Assembly (NCBI GenBank): GCA_002350465.1
Contig: DEEW01000180.1
Span: forward strand, 149 to 5,238
Origin: Lachnospiraceae bacterium UBA2868
Lineage (GTDB): Bacteria; Bacillota_A; Clostridia; Lachnospirales; Lachnospiraceae
Length of the DNA: 5,090 nucleotides
Direction of reading: 5' to 3'
Shown here: positions 1-5,090 of the stretch, piece by piece
How positions within the stretch are numbered: the stretch's first letter is position 1
Layout of the letters: every line of letters begins with the position of its first letter
Translations under genes and position numbers: made by a program
The notes under the pieces: generated by a model
Told to the model about the DNA's origin: nothing
What the model saw: the letters and a program-made list of their open reading frames with translations, nothing else
The model's database searches: none

Positions 1-1503
1 GTGAATGTTGCGGCAGACCCTCTGTATACGGTTTCTTATATCGGGGTATCCGGCGGTCTTGTCATGGTTGCCGCCGACGATCCGGGCATGTATTCATCAC
101 AGAACGAGCAGGATACGAGAATGGTTGCAAGGGCAGCCCATGTGCCTGTACTTGAGCCTTCGGATTCCCAGGAAGCCAAGGATTTTATGAAAGAGGCTTT
201 CGAGATAAGCGAAAAATACGATACGCCTGTAATACTTAGAACTACCACGAGTTTTGCACACTCACAGGGAATGGTTGAGTTGTGTGACCGTATAGACGTG
301 CCTGACAAGACATACGAACGCGATATCGCAAAGCGTGTTATGATGCCCGCAATGGCCAAGAAGAGACATTTGGTTGTTGAAGACCGTGAGGCAAGACTTG
401 AAGCCGACTCCTGTGATTTTTCCATTAACAGAGTTGAGATGAGAGATACGAAGATAGGTGTCATCGCAAGTGGAATACCGTATCAGTATGTAAGGGAAGC
501 GTTGCCTGATGCAAGCGTACTTAAACTTGGAATGGTCAATCCCCTTCCGAGAAAGCTGATAGAGGATTTTGCGAAGAAGGTCGACAGGCTGTATATCGTT
601 GAGGAACTTGATCCTCTTACGGAGCTTCAGGTAAGGTCCTGGGGTATCGAGTGCATCGGAAAAGAGATATTCACGGTGCAGGGTGAGTACAGCGCCAATA
701 TGATCAGACAGGCTGTTCTTAACGAAGATCTCTCCCTAAAATCACCTGCCGAGATTCCTAACCGCCCGCCTATTTTATGCCCGGGCTGTCCTCACCGAAG
801 CGTTTATACGGTTCTCAATAAGCTTAAACTTCATGCGGCAGGTGACATAGGATGCTATACACTCGGTGCCGTGGCTCCGCTTTCCGTAATTGATACAACG
901 GTCTGCATGGGCTCTTCCATATCGACTCTTCACGGAATGGAGAAGGCGAAAGGAAAGGATTATATCAAAAACTGGGTTGCCGTTATCGGGGACTCCACAT
1001 TTATGCATACCGGTGTCAATTCACTTATGAATTCGTTCTACAATCAGAGTACCGGAACTGTTATGATACTTGATAATTCAACTACCGGTATGACGGGACA
1101 TCAGGATCACGCCGCAACCGGCAAGACACTGCAGGGAGATATCGTTCCCGCAATAAGCATTTACAACCTGTGCAAATCGATAGGGATCAAGAACGTAACA
1201 GAAGTAGATGCGTTTGATATAGAGACCCTTGAAAAGGTTGTAAAAGAGGAAGTTGCAAAGGATGAACTCTCCGTTATCATTACCAAGTCACCGTGCGTTA
1301 TGCTTAAGCAAAAACCGGTAACGCATAAATGCGTTTCGGATCCCGACAAGTGTAAGAAGTGCGGAATGTGCTTAAGGCCCGGCTGCCCTGCCATAACAAA
1401 ACGGGATGACGGTACGATTGCGATAGATGATACGCTTTGCAATGGGTGTGATTTGTGTAAGAGCTTATGTAAGTTTGGAGCTATAACTGATAGGAGTTTA
1501 TAA
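1..1503 (+). CDS. iorA: Indolepyruvate:ferredoxin oxidoreductase, alpha subunit (5'-truncated by window edge)
   Basis: This is the large subunit of the cytoplasmic, oxygen-sensitive enzyme that oxidatively decarboxylates aryl-pyruvates (indolepyruvate, phenylpyruvate, hydroxyphenylpyruvate) to arylacetyl-CoA, reducing ferredoxin; the reaction is reversible. The 500 visible residues match the family from NVAADP onward. Roughly 80-100 N-terminal residues of a usual ~580-600 lie outside, so the GTG at base 1 is an internal valine and not a start. Visible landmarks (window residue numbers): the pyrimidine-domain segment with SSQNEQDTR at 32-40; CPGCPHR at 260-266; GDIGCYTLG at 281-289; the thiamine-diphosphate/Mg site GDSTFMHTG at 330-338 with DNSTTGMTGHQ at 358-368; and a C-terminal two-[4Fe-4S] ferredoxin domain with Cys 451, 454, 457, 462 and Cys 480, 483, 486, 490. 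The TAA stop abuts the iorB start. Family assignment is near certain; the preferred aryl substrate cannot be read from sequence. Confidence 0.97.
   Translation: MNVAADPLYTVSYIGVSGGLVMVAADDPGMYSSQNEQDTRMVARAAHVPVLEPSDSQEAKDFMKEAFEISEKYDTPVILRTTTSFAHSQGMVELCDRIDVPDKTYERDIAKRVMMPAMAKKRHLVVEDREARLEADSCDFSINRVEMRDTKIGVIASGIPYQYVREALPDASVLKLGMVNPLPRKLIEDFAKKVDRLYIVEELDPLTELQVRSWGIECIGKEIFTVQGEYSANMIRQAVLNEDLSLKSPAEIPNRPPILCPGCPHRSVYTVLNKLKLHAAGDIGCYTLGAVAPLSVIDTTVCMGSSISTLHGMEKAKGKDYIKNWVAVIGDSTFMHTGVNSLMNSFYNQSTGTVMILDNSTTGMTGHQDHAATGKTLQGDIVPAISIYNLCKSIGIKNVTEVDAFDIETLEKVVKEEVAKDELSVIITKSPCVMLKQKPVTHKCVSDPDKCKKCGMCLRPGCPAITKRDDGTIAIDDTLCNGCDLCKSLCKFGAITDRSL
1492..1496 (+). promoter_or_regulatory. 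Ribosome binding site of iorB
   Basis: AGGAG lies inside the last codons of iorA, 7 nt before the iorB ATG at 1504. The site, together with the stop-start junction TAAATG, fixes the iorB start and suggests translational coupling of the two subunits. Confidence 0.8.
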
Positions 1504-2079
1504 ATGGAAACGAAGAATATTATGATTGTCGGTGTCGGCGGACAGGGAACCCTCCTTACCAGCCGCATACTTGGCGGAGTAATGACAGACGGAGGATATG
1601 AGGTCAAGATGTCCGAAGTCCATGGAATGGCCCAGCGTGGAGGTTCGGTTGTGACATTTGTCCGTTACGGAGATGAAGTTTTCGAGCCGATAGTAGAAGA
1701 AGGATGTGCGGATGTTCTCATAGCATTTGAGAGGCTTGAGGCTCTTAGGTATGCACATTATTTAAAGCGCGACGGGGTGCTTATTGTCAACGATCAGCGC
1801 ATGGATCCCATGCCGGTTGTTATGGGTGCTGCAAAGTATCCGGAAAATATTATAGAGGATCTGTCGAAAGAGTATAAAGTCATTTCCGTCGACGCACTTT
1901 CCGAGGCCAAGAAGCTTGGAAATGCTCAGGTTTTCAATGTGGTGATTTTGGGCGTAGCCGCAAGGCACATGGATTTTACGATAGAGCAGTGGAATGCGGT
2001 TATAGAGAGGATTGTTAAGCCGAAGTTTGTTGAGATTAACAAAAAAGCTTTTGCTGTTGGTCTTGGAAAGGAAAAATAA
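1504..2079 (+). CDS. iorB: Indolepyruvate:ferredoxin oxidoreductase, beta subunit
   Basis: This is the small partner of IorA, equivalent to the gamma domain of pyruvate:ferredoxin oxidoreductase, which helps form the CoA and thiamine-diphosphate active site. The 191 residues are the usual length for the family. It opens with the glycine-rich GVGGQGTL at residues 10-17 (a Rossmann-like fold typical of these gamma subunits). The second hallmark, EVHGMAQRGGSV, is at 38-49, and the tail KPKFVEINKKAFAVG is typical of IorB. There is no signal peptide, membrane segment or iron-sulfur motif, as expected. It starts immediately after the iorA stop with a good ribosome binding site, and is followed by paaK after a single base, so the three genes are almost certainly co-transcribed. 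No missing motif or frameshift is seen. Confidence 0.96.
   Translation: METKNIMIVGVGGQGTLLTSRILGGVMTDGGYEVKMSEVHGMAQRGGSVVTFVRYGDEVFEPIVEEGCADVLIAFERLEALRYAHYLKRDGVLIVNDQRMDPMPVVMGAAKYPENIIEDLSKEYKVISVDALSEAKKLGNAQVFNVVILGVAARHMDFTIEQWNAVIERIVKPKFVEINKKAFAVGLGKEK
2064..2072 (+). promoter_or_regulatory. Ribosome binding site of the phenylacetate-CoA ligase gene
   Basis: A purine-rich GGAAAGGA stretch inside the iorB tail stands 8 nt before the ATG at 2081. It supports that start over the upstream in-frame ATG at 2012, which would add 23 leucine/lysine-rich residues encoded entirely within iorB. Confidence 0.65.
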
Positions 2080-2080
2080 A

Positions 2081-3379
2081 ATGATCTGGAATGAAACTAA
2101 AGAATGCATGTCAACAGATGAGAAAATGACGCTGCAGAGCGCTAGGCTCGTAAAGCTTGTGGACAGAGTGTATCACAATGTTGAATTCTACAGGAAGAGG
2201 ATGCAGTCGGTCGGCATTGAGCCCGGGGACGTTACCGGGATCGAGGATATCACTAAGCTTCCGTATACGACGAAGATGGATCTTCGCGATAACTATCCCT
2301 TCGGACTTTTTGCGGTGCCGCGGGAGCAGATTGTCAGAGTCCATGCATCGAGCGGTACTACGGGAAAAGCTACCGTTGTCGGATATACGAGACGTGATAT
2401 AGATATATGGGCTGAGTGTGTTGCCAGGTGCTTTGCGGGGACAGGAATGACATCAAAGGACATCATTCAGGTTGCATACGGATACGGACTCTTTACCGGA
2501 GGACTGGGCGCCCATTACGGAGCCGAATTTATGGGGGCTACCGTTGTTCCCCAGTCAACCGGAAATACGAAAAAGCTTATTACAATGATGCAGGATTTCG
2601 GTGTAACCGCAATAGCCTGCACGCCTTCTTATCTTCTTCATATAGCTGAAGTTGTCAAGGAAGAGGGTATTCTTGATGAGCTGAAGCTCAGAGTTGCCGT
2701 TTGCGGTGCGGAGCCCTGGACCGAAAATATGCGGCATATGATAGAGGATGAACTTCACATCAAGGCGTATGATATATACGGCCTTTCCGAAGTGATGGGA
2801 CCCGGTGTGGCGTGCGACTGTGAGTTCCACAAGGGCCTTCATGTTCATGACGATCATTTTTATCCGGAGATCATTGATCCCGAAACTCTTGAGCCTGTAG
2901 GCGAAGGAGTTACCGGAGAGCTGGTATTTACAACGCTTACGAAAGAGGGACTTCCTCTTATCAGATACAGGACGAAGGATCTTACAAGCATTGAATACGG
3001 TACCTGCGAGTGCGGAAGAACCCAGCCCAGGATTCAGAAGTTTAAGGGAAGAAGTGATGATATGCTTATTATCCGCGGAGTCAATGTATTCCCGTCACAG
3101 GTTGAGGCTGCGCTTCTTGAAATGGGTGAGACCACACCCAACTATATGATGATAGTTGACAGAGTGGATCATCAGGACACTCTTGAAGTTCAGGTGGAAG
3201 TTGACGAGAGTTACTTTGATGATGATATGAGAGGTCTCGATAACCTTTCCAATAAGGTTAAGAATGCCCTTAAACAGGCACTCGGACTTGCGGTTAAGGT
3301 TAAGCTTGTTGAACCCAAAACGCTGCCGAGATACGAAGGAAAATCAGTTCACGTTATTGACAATCGTAAGTTAGTATAA
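2081..3379 (+). CDS. paaK: Phenylacetate-CoA ligase (AMP-forming), PaaK type
   Basis: This cytoplasmic ANL-superfamily adenylate-forming enzyme activates an aryl acid (phenylacetate, indoleacetate or similar) to its CoA thioester using ATP, giving AMP and pyrophosphate. The start at 2081 gives 432 residues, normal for the family, and the N-terminus MIWN is typical of PaaK. Motifs: phosphate-binding loop ASSGTTGK at 89-96; CGAEPW at 208-213; aromatic/adenine-site YGLSEVMGPG at 233-242; RYRTKD at 295-300; the hinge-region RSDDMLIIRGVNVFPSQ at 324-340; and a C-terminal LPRYEGK at 415-421, where Lys421 is the likely adenylation lysine. Two Cys pairs (245/247 and 309/311) flank the substrate region. 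There is one base between it and iorB. Linkage to iorAB supports an arylacetate substrate, but the true substrate and the direction of flux are inferred. The E. coli paa aerobic degradation genes are not present here, so the gene symbol marks the family only. Confidence 0.93.
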   Translation: MIWNETKECMSTDEKMTLQSARLVKLVDRVYHNVEFYRKRMQSVGIEPGDVTGIEDITKLPYTTKMDLRDNYPFGLFAVPREQIVRVHASSGTTGKATVVGYTRRDIDIWAECVARCFAGTGMTSKDIIQVAYGYGLFTGGLGAHYGAEFMGATVVPQSTGNTKKLITMMQDFGVTAIACTPSYLLHIAEVVKEEGILDELKLRVAVCGAEPWTENMRHMIEDELHIKAYDIYGLSEVMGPGVACDCEFHKGLHVHDDHFYPEIIDPETLEPVGEGVTGELVFTTLTKEGLPLIRYRTKDLTSIEYGTCECGRTQPRIQKFKGRSDDMLIIRGVNVFPSQVEAALLEMGETTPNYMMIVDRVDHQDTLEVQVEVDESYFDDDMRGLDNLSNKVKNALKQALGLAVKVKLVEPKTLPRYEGKSVHVIDNRKLV

Positions 3380-3402
3380 GAGATGTATCCAGAGGTGGTG
3401 AA

Positions 3403-3410
3403 AAAGGAGG
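3403..3410 (+). promoter_or_regulatory. Very strong ribosome binding site of the ACT-domain gene
   Basis: AAAGGAGG, a near-perfect match to the anti-Shine-Dalgarno sequence, lies 7 nt before the ATG at 3418. It is clearly stronger than the sites of iorB and paaK upstream. The 38-nt gap that contains it (3380-3417) shows no terminator hairpin, so read-through from paaK is expected. Confidence 0.85.
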
Positions 3411-3417
3411 AGAGGAT

Positions 3418-3834
3418 ATGGCAGTTAAACAGGTAACGGTTTTTATCGGTAATAAAGAAGGACGTATAGAAAAGGTTACGGAAGTACTCAAGGAAAACAA
3501 GATCAATATAGGATCACTCTCGCTTGCGGAATCAGTTGATTTCGGATTGCTTCGCCTCATCGTTTCGGATCCCGAGAGGGCAAAGGACGCACTTAAGGCT
3601 GAAGGATTATCGGCAAGATTATCGGATGTGATTGCAGTCGAGATATCAAATGCTCCGGGCTCACTTCATGAGCTTCTGACAACGCTCAAGGACTATAATA
3701 TCGAATATATGTATGTCCTTTCGAACGCTGATAAGGCATCGATGATCATGAAGATCAAAGATTATGAAAGTGCAGAGGCTGTTCTGTCAAAAAGCGGATT
3801 CGAGGTTCTGAAACAGAGTGACATATTAATCTGA
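3418..3834 (+). CDS. Tandem ACT-domain protein, probable amino-acid-binding regulator
   Basis: The 138-residue protein consists of two ACT domains and nothing else, roughly residues 4-68 and 71-137. Each has the beta-alpha-beta-beta-alpha-beta rhythm; the first begins KQVTVFIGNKEGRIEKVTEV and the second IAVEISNAPGSLHELLTTL. The second has the classic ligand-loop form (N78-A-P-G-S) seen in ACT domains that bind amino acids. In the first, the equivalent loop is NKEGR (12-16), without the proline. No catalytic or DNA-binding domain is attached, so it probably acts by binding an amino acid and touching a partner, or as a small-molecule sensor; that role is inferred. Stand-alone double-ACT proteins of this type commonly sit after iorAB and paaK in Clostridia, which favours an aromatic or branched-chain ligand. 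The TGA stop lies inside the last codons of the convergent thioesterase gene. Confidence 0.9.
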   Translation: MAVKQVTVFIGNKEGRIEKVTEVLKENKINIGSLSLAESVDFGLLRLIVSDPERAKDALKAEGLSARLSDVIAVEISNAPGSLHELLTTLKDYNIEYMYVLSNADKASMIMKIKDYESAEAVLSKSGFEVLKQSDILI

Positions 3835-4233
3835 CATTCTGAAGAATGTAGATATCCCGCAGTCCAGCAGTTTTCCCGCATCGTTTGTGATCTCGACATC
3901 ACAGGTTACGAGATGCTTGCCACGCCTCTTTAGTTTTGCCGTGCAATAAATGTACTCGGTGTTTATGGCGGGTTCAAGGAAGTTCATACTACCTTCCACA
4001 GTTGTTACATCAAATCCCTTGAAGTATGCAAGAGTCCCGGCAACAGTGTCGGCAAGAGAATACAGACACCCGCCGTGCATACTTCCGCCGGGATTGCAGT
4101 ATTTTGCATCGAAAGGCATCCGGCCTTTTGCACAGGTCTCGTTTAGTTCTAATATCTCAATGTTGAGCAGTTTTATAAAACCGCTGCTGCTTAGAACCTC
4201 ATTGTATTTATCTATCGTTTTGTCTTCTGCCAT
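3826..4233 (-). CDS. PaaI-like hotdog-fold acyl-CoA thioesterase
   Basis: This is a small cytoplasmic thioesterase of the hotdog superfamily (PaaI/YdiI group) that hydrolyses acyl- or arylacyl-CoA to the free acid and CoA. With the chosen start it has 135 residues, close to the family norm. The signature is N47-P-G-G-S-M-H53-G54-G55 followed by LYSLAD62, matching the HGG...LAD motif whose Gly and Asp are catalytic in E. coli PaaI. The strand-rich C-terminal half (VEGSMNFLEPA, then KLKRRGKHLVTCDVEI) follows the usual hotdog pattern. The ATG at 4233 sits 7 nt after the aminotransferase stop with GAAGG 11 nt upstream. An in-frame ATG at 4272 would add 13 residues encoded within the aminotransferase gene and is less likely. 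Its 3' end overlaps the ACT gene by 9 nt. The substrate is unknown; arylacetyl-CoA is attractive given the neighbours. Confidence 0.88.
   Translation of the reverse strand: MAEDKTIDKYNEVLSSSGFIKLLNIEILELNETCAKGRMPFDAKYCNPGGSMHGGCLYSLADTVAGTLAYFKGFDVTTVEGSMNFLEPAINTEYIYCTAKLKRRGKHLVTCDVEITNDAGKLLDCGISTFFRMSD
3829..3853. repeat. Imperfect inverted repeat on the convergent gene junction (possible weak bidirectional terminator)
   Basis: ATCT (3829-3832), a single bulged G (3833), then ACATTCT (3834-3840) pairs with AGAATGT (3843-3849) and AGAT (3850-3853). A realistic fold is a 6-bp ACATTC/GAATGT stem with a TGAA loop, extended by 4 bp past the bulge. It lies over the ACT stop codon and the last codons of the thioesterase gene, so it would form in both transcripts. 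The stem is AT-rich and no T-run follows on either strand, so termination activity is uncertain; chance is possible. Confidence 0.45.
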
Positions 4234-4240
4234 AATAATA

Positions 4241-5090
4241 TTAACCTTCGATGGTGCTTCGGATAATTGCAAGCAGTCTGTCGTTATCCTCCGGATTCAT
4301 GAAGCATATGCGAAAGTAGGAATTGCCAAGGTACGGAAATGAAGAGCAGTTCCGTATCATCATATTGGAGCGGATCGCCTTATCAAACAGAATGTCGGCA
4401 TCGACGCCGGCCTTTGTTATGCGGCTCAAAACGAAGTTTGCCGACGGTTCATAAACTTTTATTCCGTCGATTTTTCGAAGCGCACTTACAACTCTTGCTC
4501 TTTCGGAAAAAATCAGCTTTTTGGTTGCTTCGATATACTCATTATCTGTAAACATGAGCTGACCCGCGACTTCCGCAAGTGAGTTGATGGTCCACGGATC
4601 TTTGATGGCGGCAATGTTCCTCATAAGTTCCGAATTACCGCATATGGCGTAGCCGAGCCTCAACCCCGGTGCTGCGAAAAACTTGGAGGTTCCCCTGAGA
4701 AGACAAAGATTATTGTAACTTGCTGTCAGCGGAACACAGCTGATCTCATCGTAGTTTTCACAGAACTCAATGTAGGTCTCGTCGATCATAACAAATATAT
4801 TATTCGTTTTGCATGCATCGAGAATATGCTTTATCTTTTCGCGCGTAACTGCTGTTGATGTCGGATTGTTGGGATTGCACAGTATCAGCATATTGACAGA
4901 CTCATCAAGAGAGGAGATAAGACTGCTCTCATTAAGTTCAAAATCCTCCGATTCACTTAACGGAAAATACACACTCGTTCCGCCGGCAAGGGATAATTCA
5001 CGCTCGTATTCGGAGTAGGTAGGTCCTAAAATCACAGCCTTTTTGGGAGAGACTGTTTTGATAAAAAGCGTTATCAGCTCCGTCGCTCCG
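4241..5090 (-). CDS. PLP-dependent class I/II aminotransferase, HisC/CobD family (N-terminus outside window)
   Basis: This is a fold-type I pyridoxal-phosphate enzyme. The frame stays open to the right edge and codes for GATELITLFIKTVSPKKA before VILGPTYSEY, so the GTG at 5035 is internal. About 282 residues are visible of an expected ~350-360. Key residues (counted from the codon at 5035): NPNNP at 54-58, where Asn54 contacts the cofactor; IDETY at 84-88 with Asp85 binding the pyridine nitrogen; the Schiff-base lysine Lys118 in TSKFFAAPGLRLGY with Arg126 for phosphate; PSANF at 197-201; and Arg242 in YFRI for the substrate carboxylate. GATELI, PTYSEYE and MIRNCSSF resemble threonine-phosphate decarboxylase (CobD) as much as histidinol-phosphate transaminase (HisC). 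No cobalamin or histidine genes are visible, so the substrate is open; HisC-type enzymes can also transaminate aromatic amino acids. The thioesterase follows after 7 nt, probably in the same transcript. Confidence 0.9.
   Translation of the reverse strand, partial: GATELITLFIKTVSPKKAVILGPTYSEYERELSLAGGTSVYFPLSESEDFELNESSLISSLDESVNMLILCNPNNPTSTAVTREKIKHILDACKTNNIFVMIDETYIEFCENYDEISCVPLTASYNNLCLLRGTSKFFAAPGLRLGYAICGNSELMRNIAAIKDPWTINSLAEVAGQLMFTDNEYIEATKKLIFSERARVVSALRKIDGIKVYEPSANFVLSRITKAGVDADILFDKAIRSNMMIRNCSSFPYLGNSYFRICFMNPEDNDRLLAIIRSTIEG
4245..4249 (-). promoter_or_regulatory. Probable ribosome binding site of the thioesterase gene
   Basis: GAAGG on the minus strand overlaps the last codons of the aminotransferase gene, 11 nt before the ATG at 4233. 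The spacing is longer than ideal, but it is the best match near either candidate start and supports translational coupling to the upstream gene. Confidence 0.45.

Noticed and set aside
1..3. GTG at the first base as a start codon for iorA.
   Set aside because: Homology to the IorA family is already mid-domain here (VNVAADP...), so the gene begins left of the window.
36..464. Minus-strand open frame of 142 codons inside iorA.
   Set aside because: It lies wholly opposite a well-conserved gene, resembles no protein family known to me, and has no ribosome binding site worth noting.
1161..1607. Minus-strand open frame of 148 codons across the iorA-iorB junction.
   Set aside because: It is a shadow of two real genes; the composition (Ser/Thr/Pro-rich) is typical of antisense reading.
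2012..2080. Upstream in-frame ATG for the phenylacetate-CoA ligase.
   Set aside because: It would add a 23-residue Leu/Lys-rich stretch encoded inside iorB; the ATG at 2081 has a ribosome binding site and gives the family's typical MIWN start.
3380..3417. Possible terminator, leader peptide or riboswitch between paaK and the ACT gene.
   Set aside because: The gap is only 38 nt, purine-rich, with no stem and no T-run; it is fully explained by the ribosome binding site.
3819..3838. Short direct repeat TGACAT on either side of the ACT stop.
   Set aside because: Six bases repeated twice, partly within coding sequence, is expected by chance; no operator or mobile-element context is present.
3950..4342. 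Plus-strand open frame of 130 codons opposite the thioesterase and aminotransferase genes.
   Set aside because: Both minus-strand genes carry clear family motifs; the plus-strand product has none and spans their junction.

Overview
The window is a compact, almost fully coding stretch of bacterial chromosome. It most resembles an anaerobic low-to-mid GC Firmicute (Clostridia, Lachnospiraceae-like). This is inferred from the strictly anaerobic ferredoxin-linked enzyme, the strong AGGAGG-type ribosome binding sites, frequent ATA and AGA codons, and the gene order iorA-iorB-paaK-ACT, which is familiar from that group. No species can be named from the sequence alone.

Positions 1-3834, plus strand: four tightly packed genes that look like one operon. 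The first is the 3' part of iorA, the large subunit of indolepyruvate:ferredoxin oxidoreductase, whose start lies left of the window. iorB (gamma-type subunit) follows directly after the iorA stop. After 1 nt comes a PaaK-type phenylacetate-CoA ligase, and after 38 nt a small tandem-ACT-domain protein with a very strong ribosome binding site. Together IorAB interconverts aryl-2-oxoacids and arylacetyl-CoA with ferredoxin, PaaK interconverts arylacetyl-CoA and aryl acids, and the ACT protein is a plausible amino-acid sensor.

Positions 3826-5090, minus strand: two genes that converge on the first operon. The upstream one is an incomplete PLP aminotransferase of the HisC/CobD family that runs off the right edge. 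It is followed after 7 nt by a PaaI-like hotdog thioesterase. The thioesterase and ACT genes overlap tail to tail by 9 nt, and an imperfect hairpin sits on that junction.

In principle the window holds every step of an aryl side-chain cycle: amino acid <-> aryl-pyruvate (aminotransferase), aryl-pyruvate <-> arylacetyl-CoA (IorAB), and arylacetyl-CoA <-> aryl acid (PaaK or thioesterase). The plus-strand part of this link is well supported by known families. Including the minus-strand genes is a hypothesis. No RNA genes, mobile elements, CRISPR arrays or long noncoding stretches are visible. The longest gene-free gap is 38 nt.
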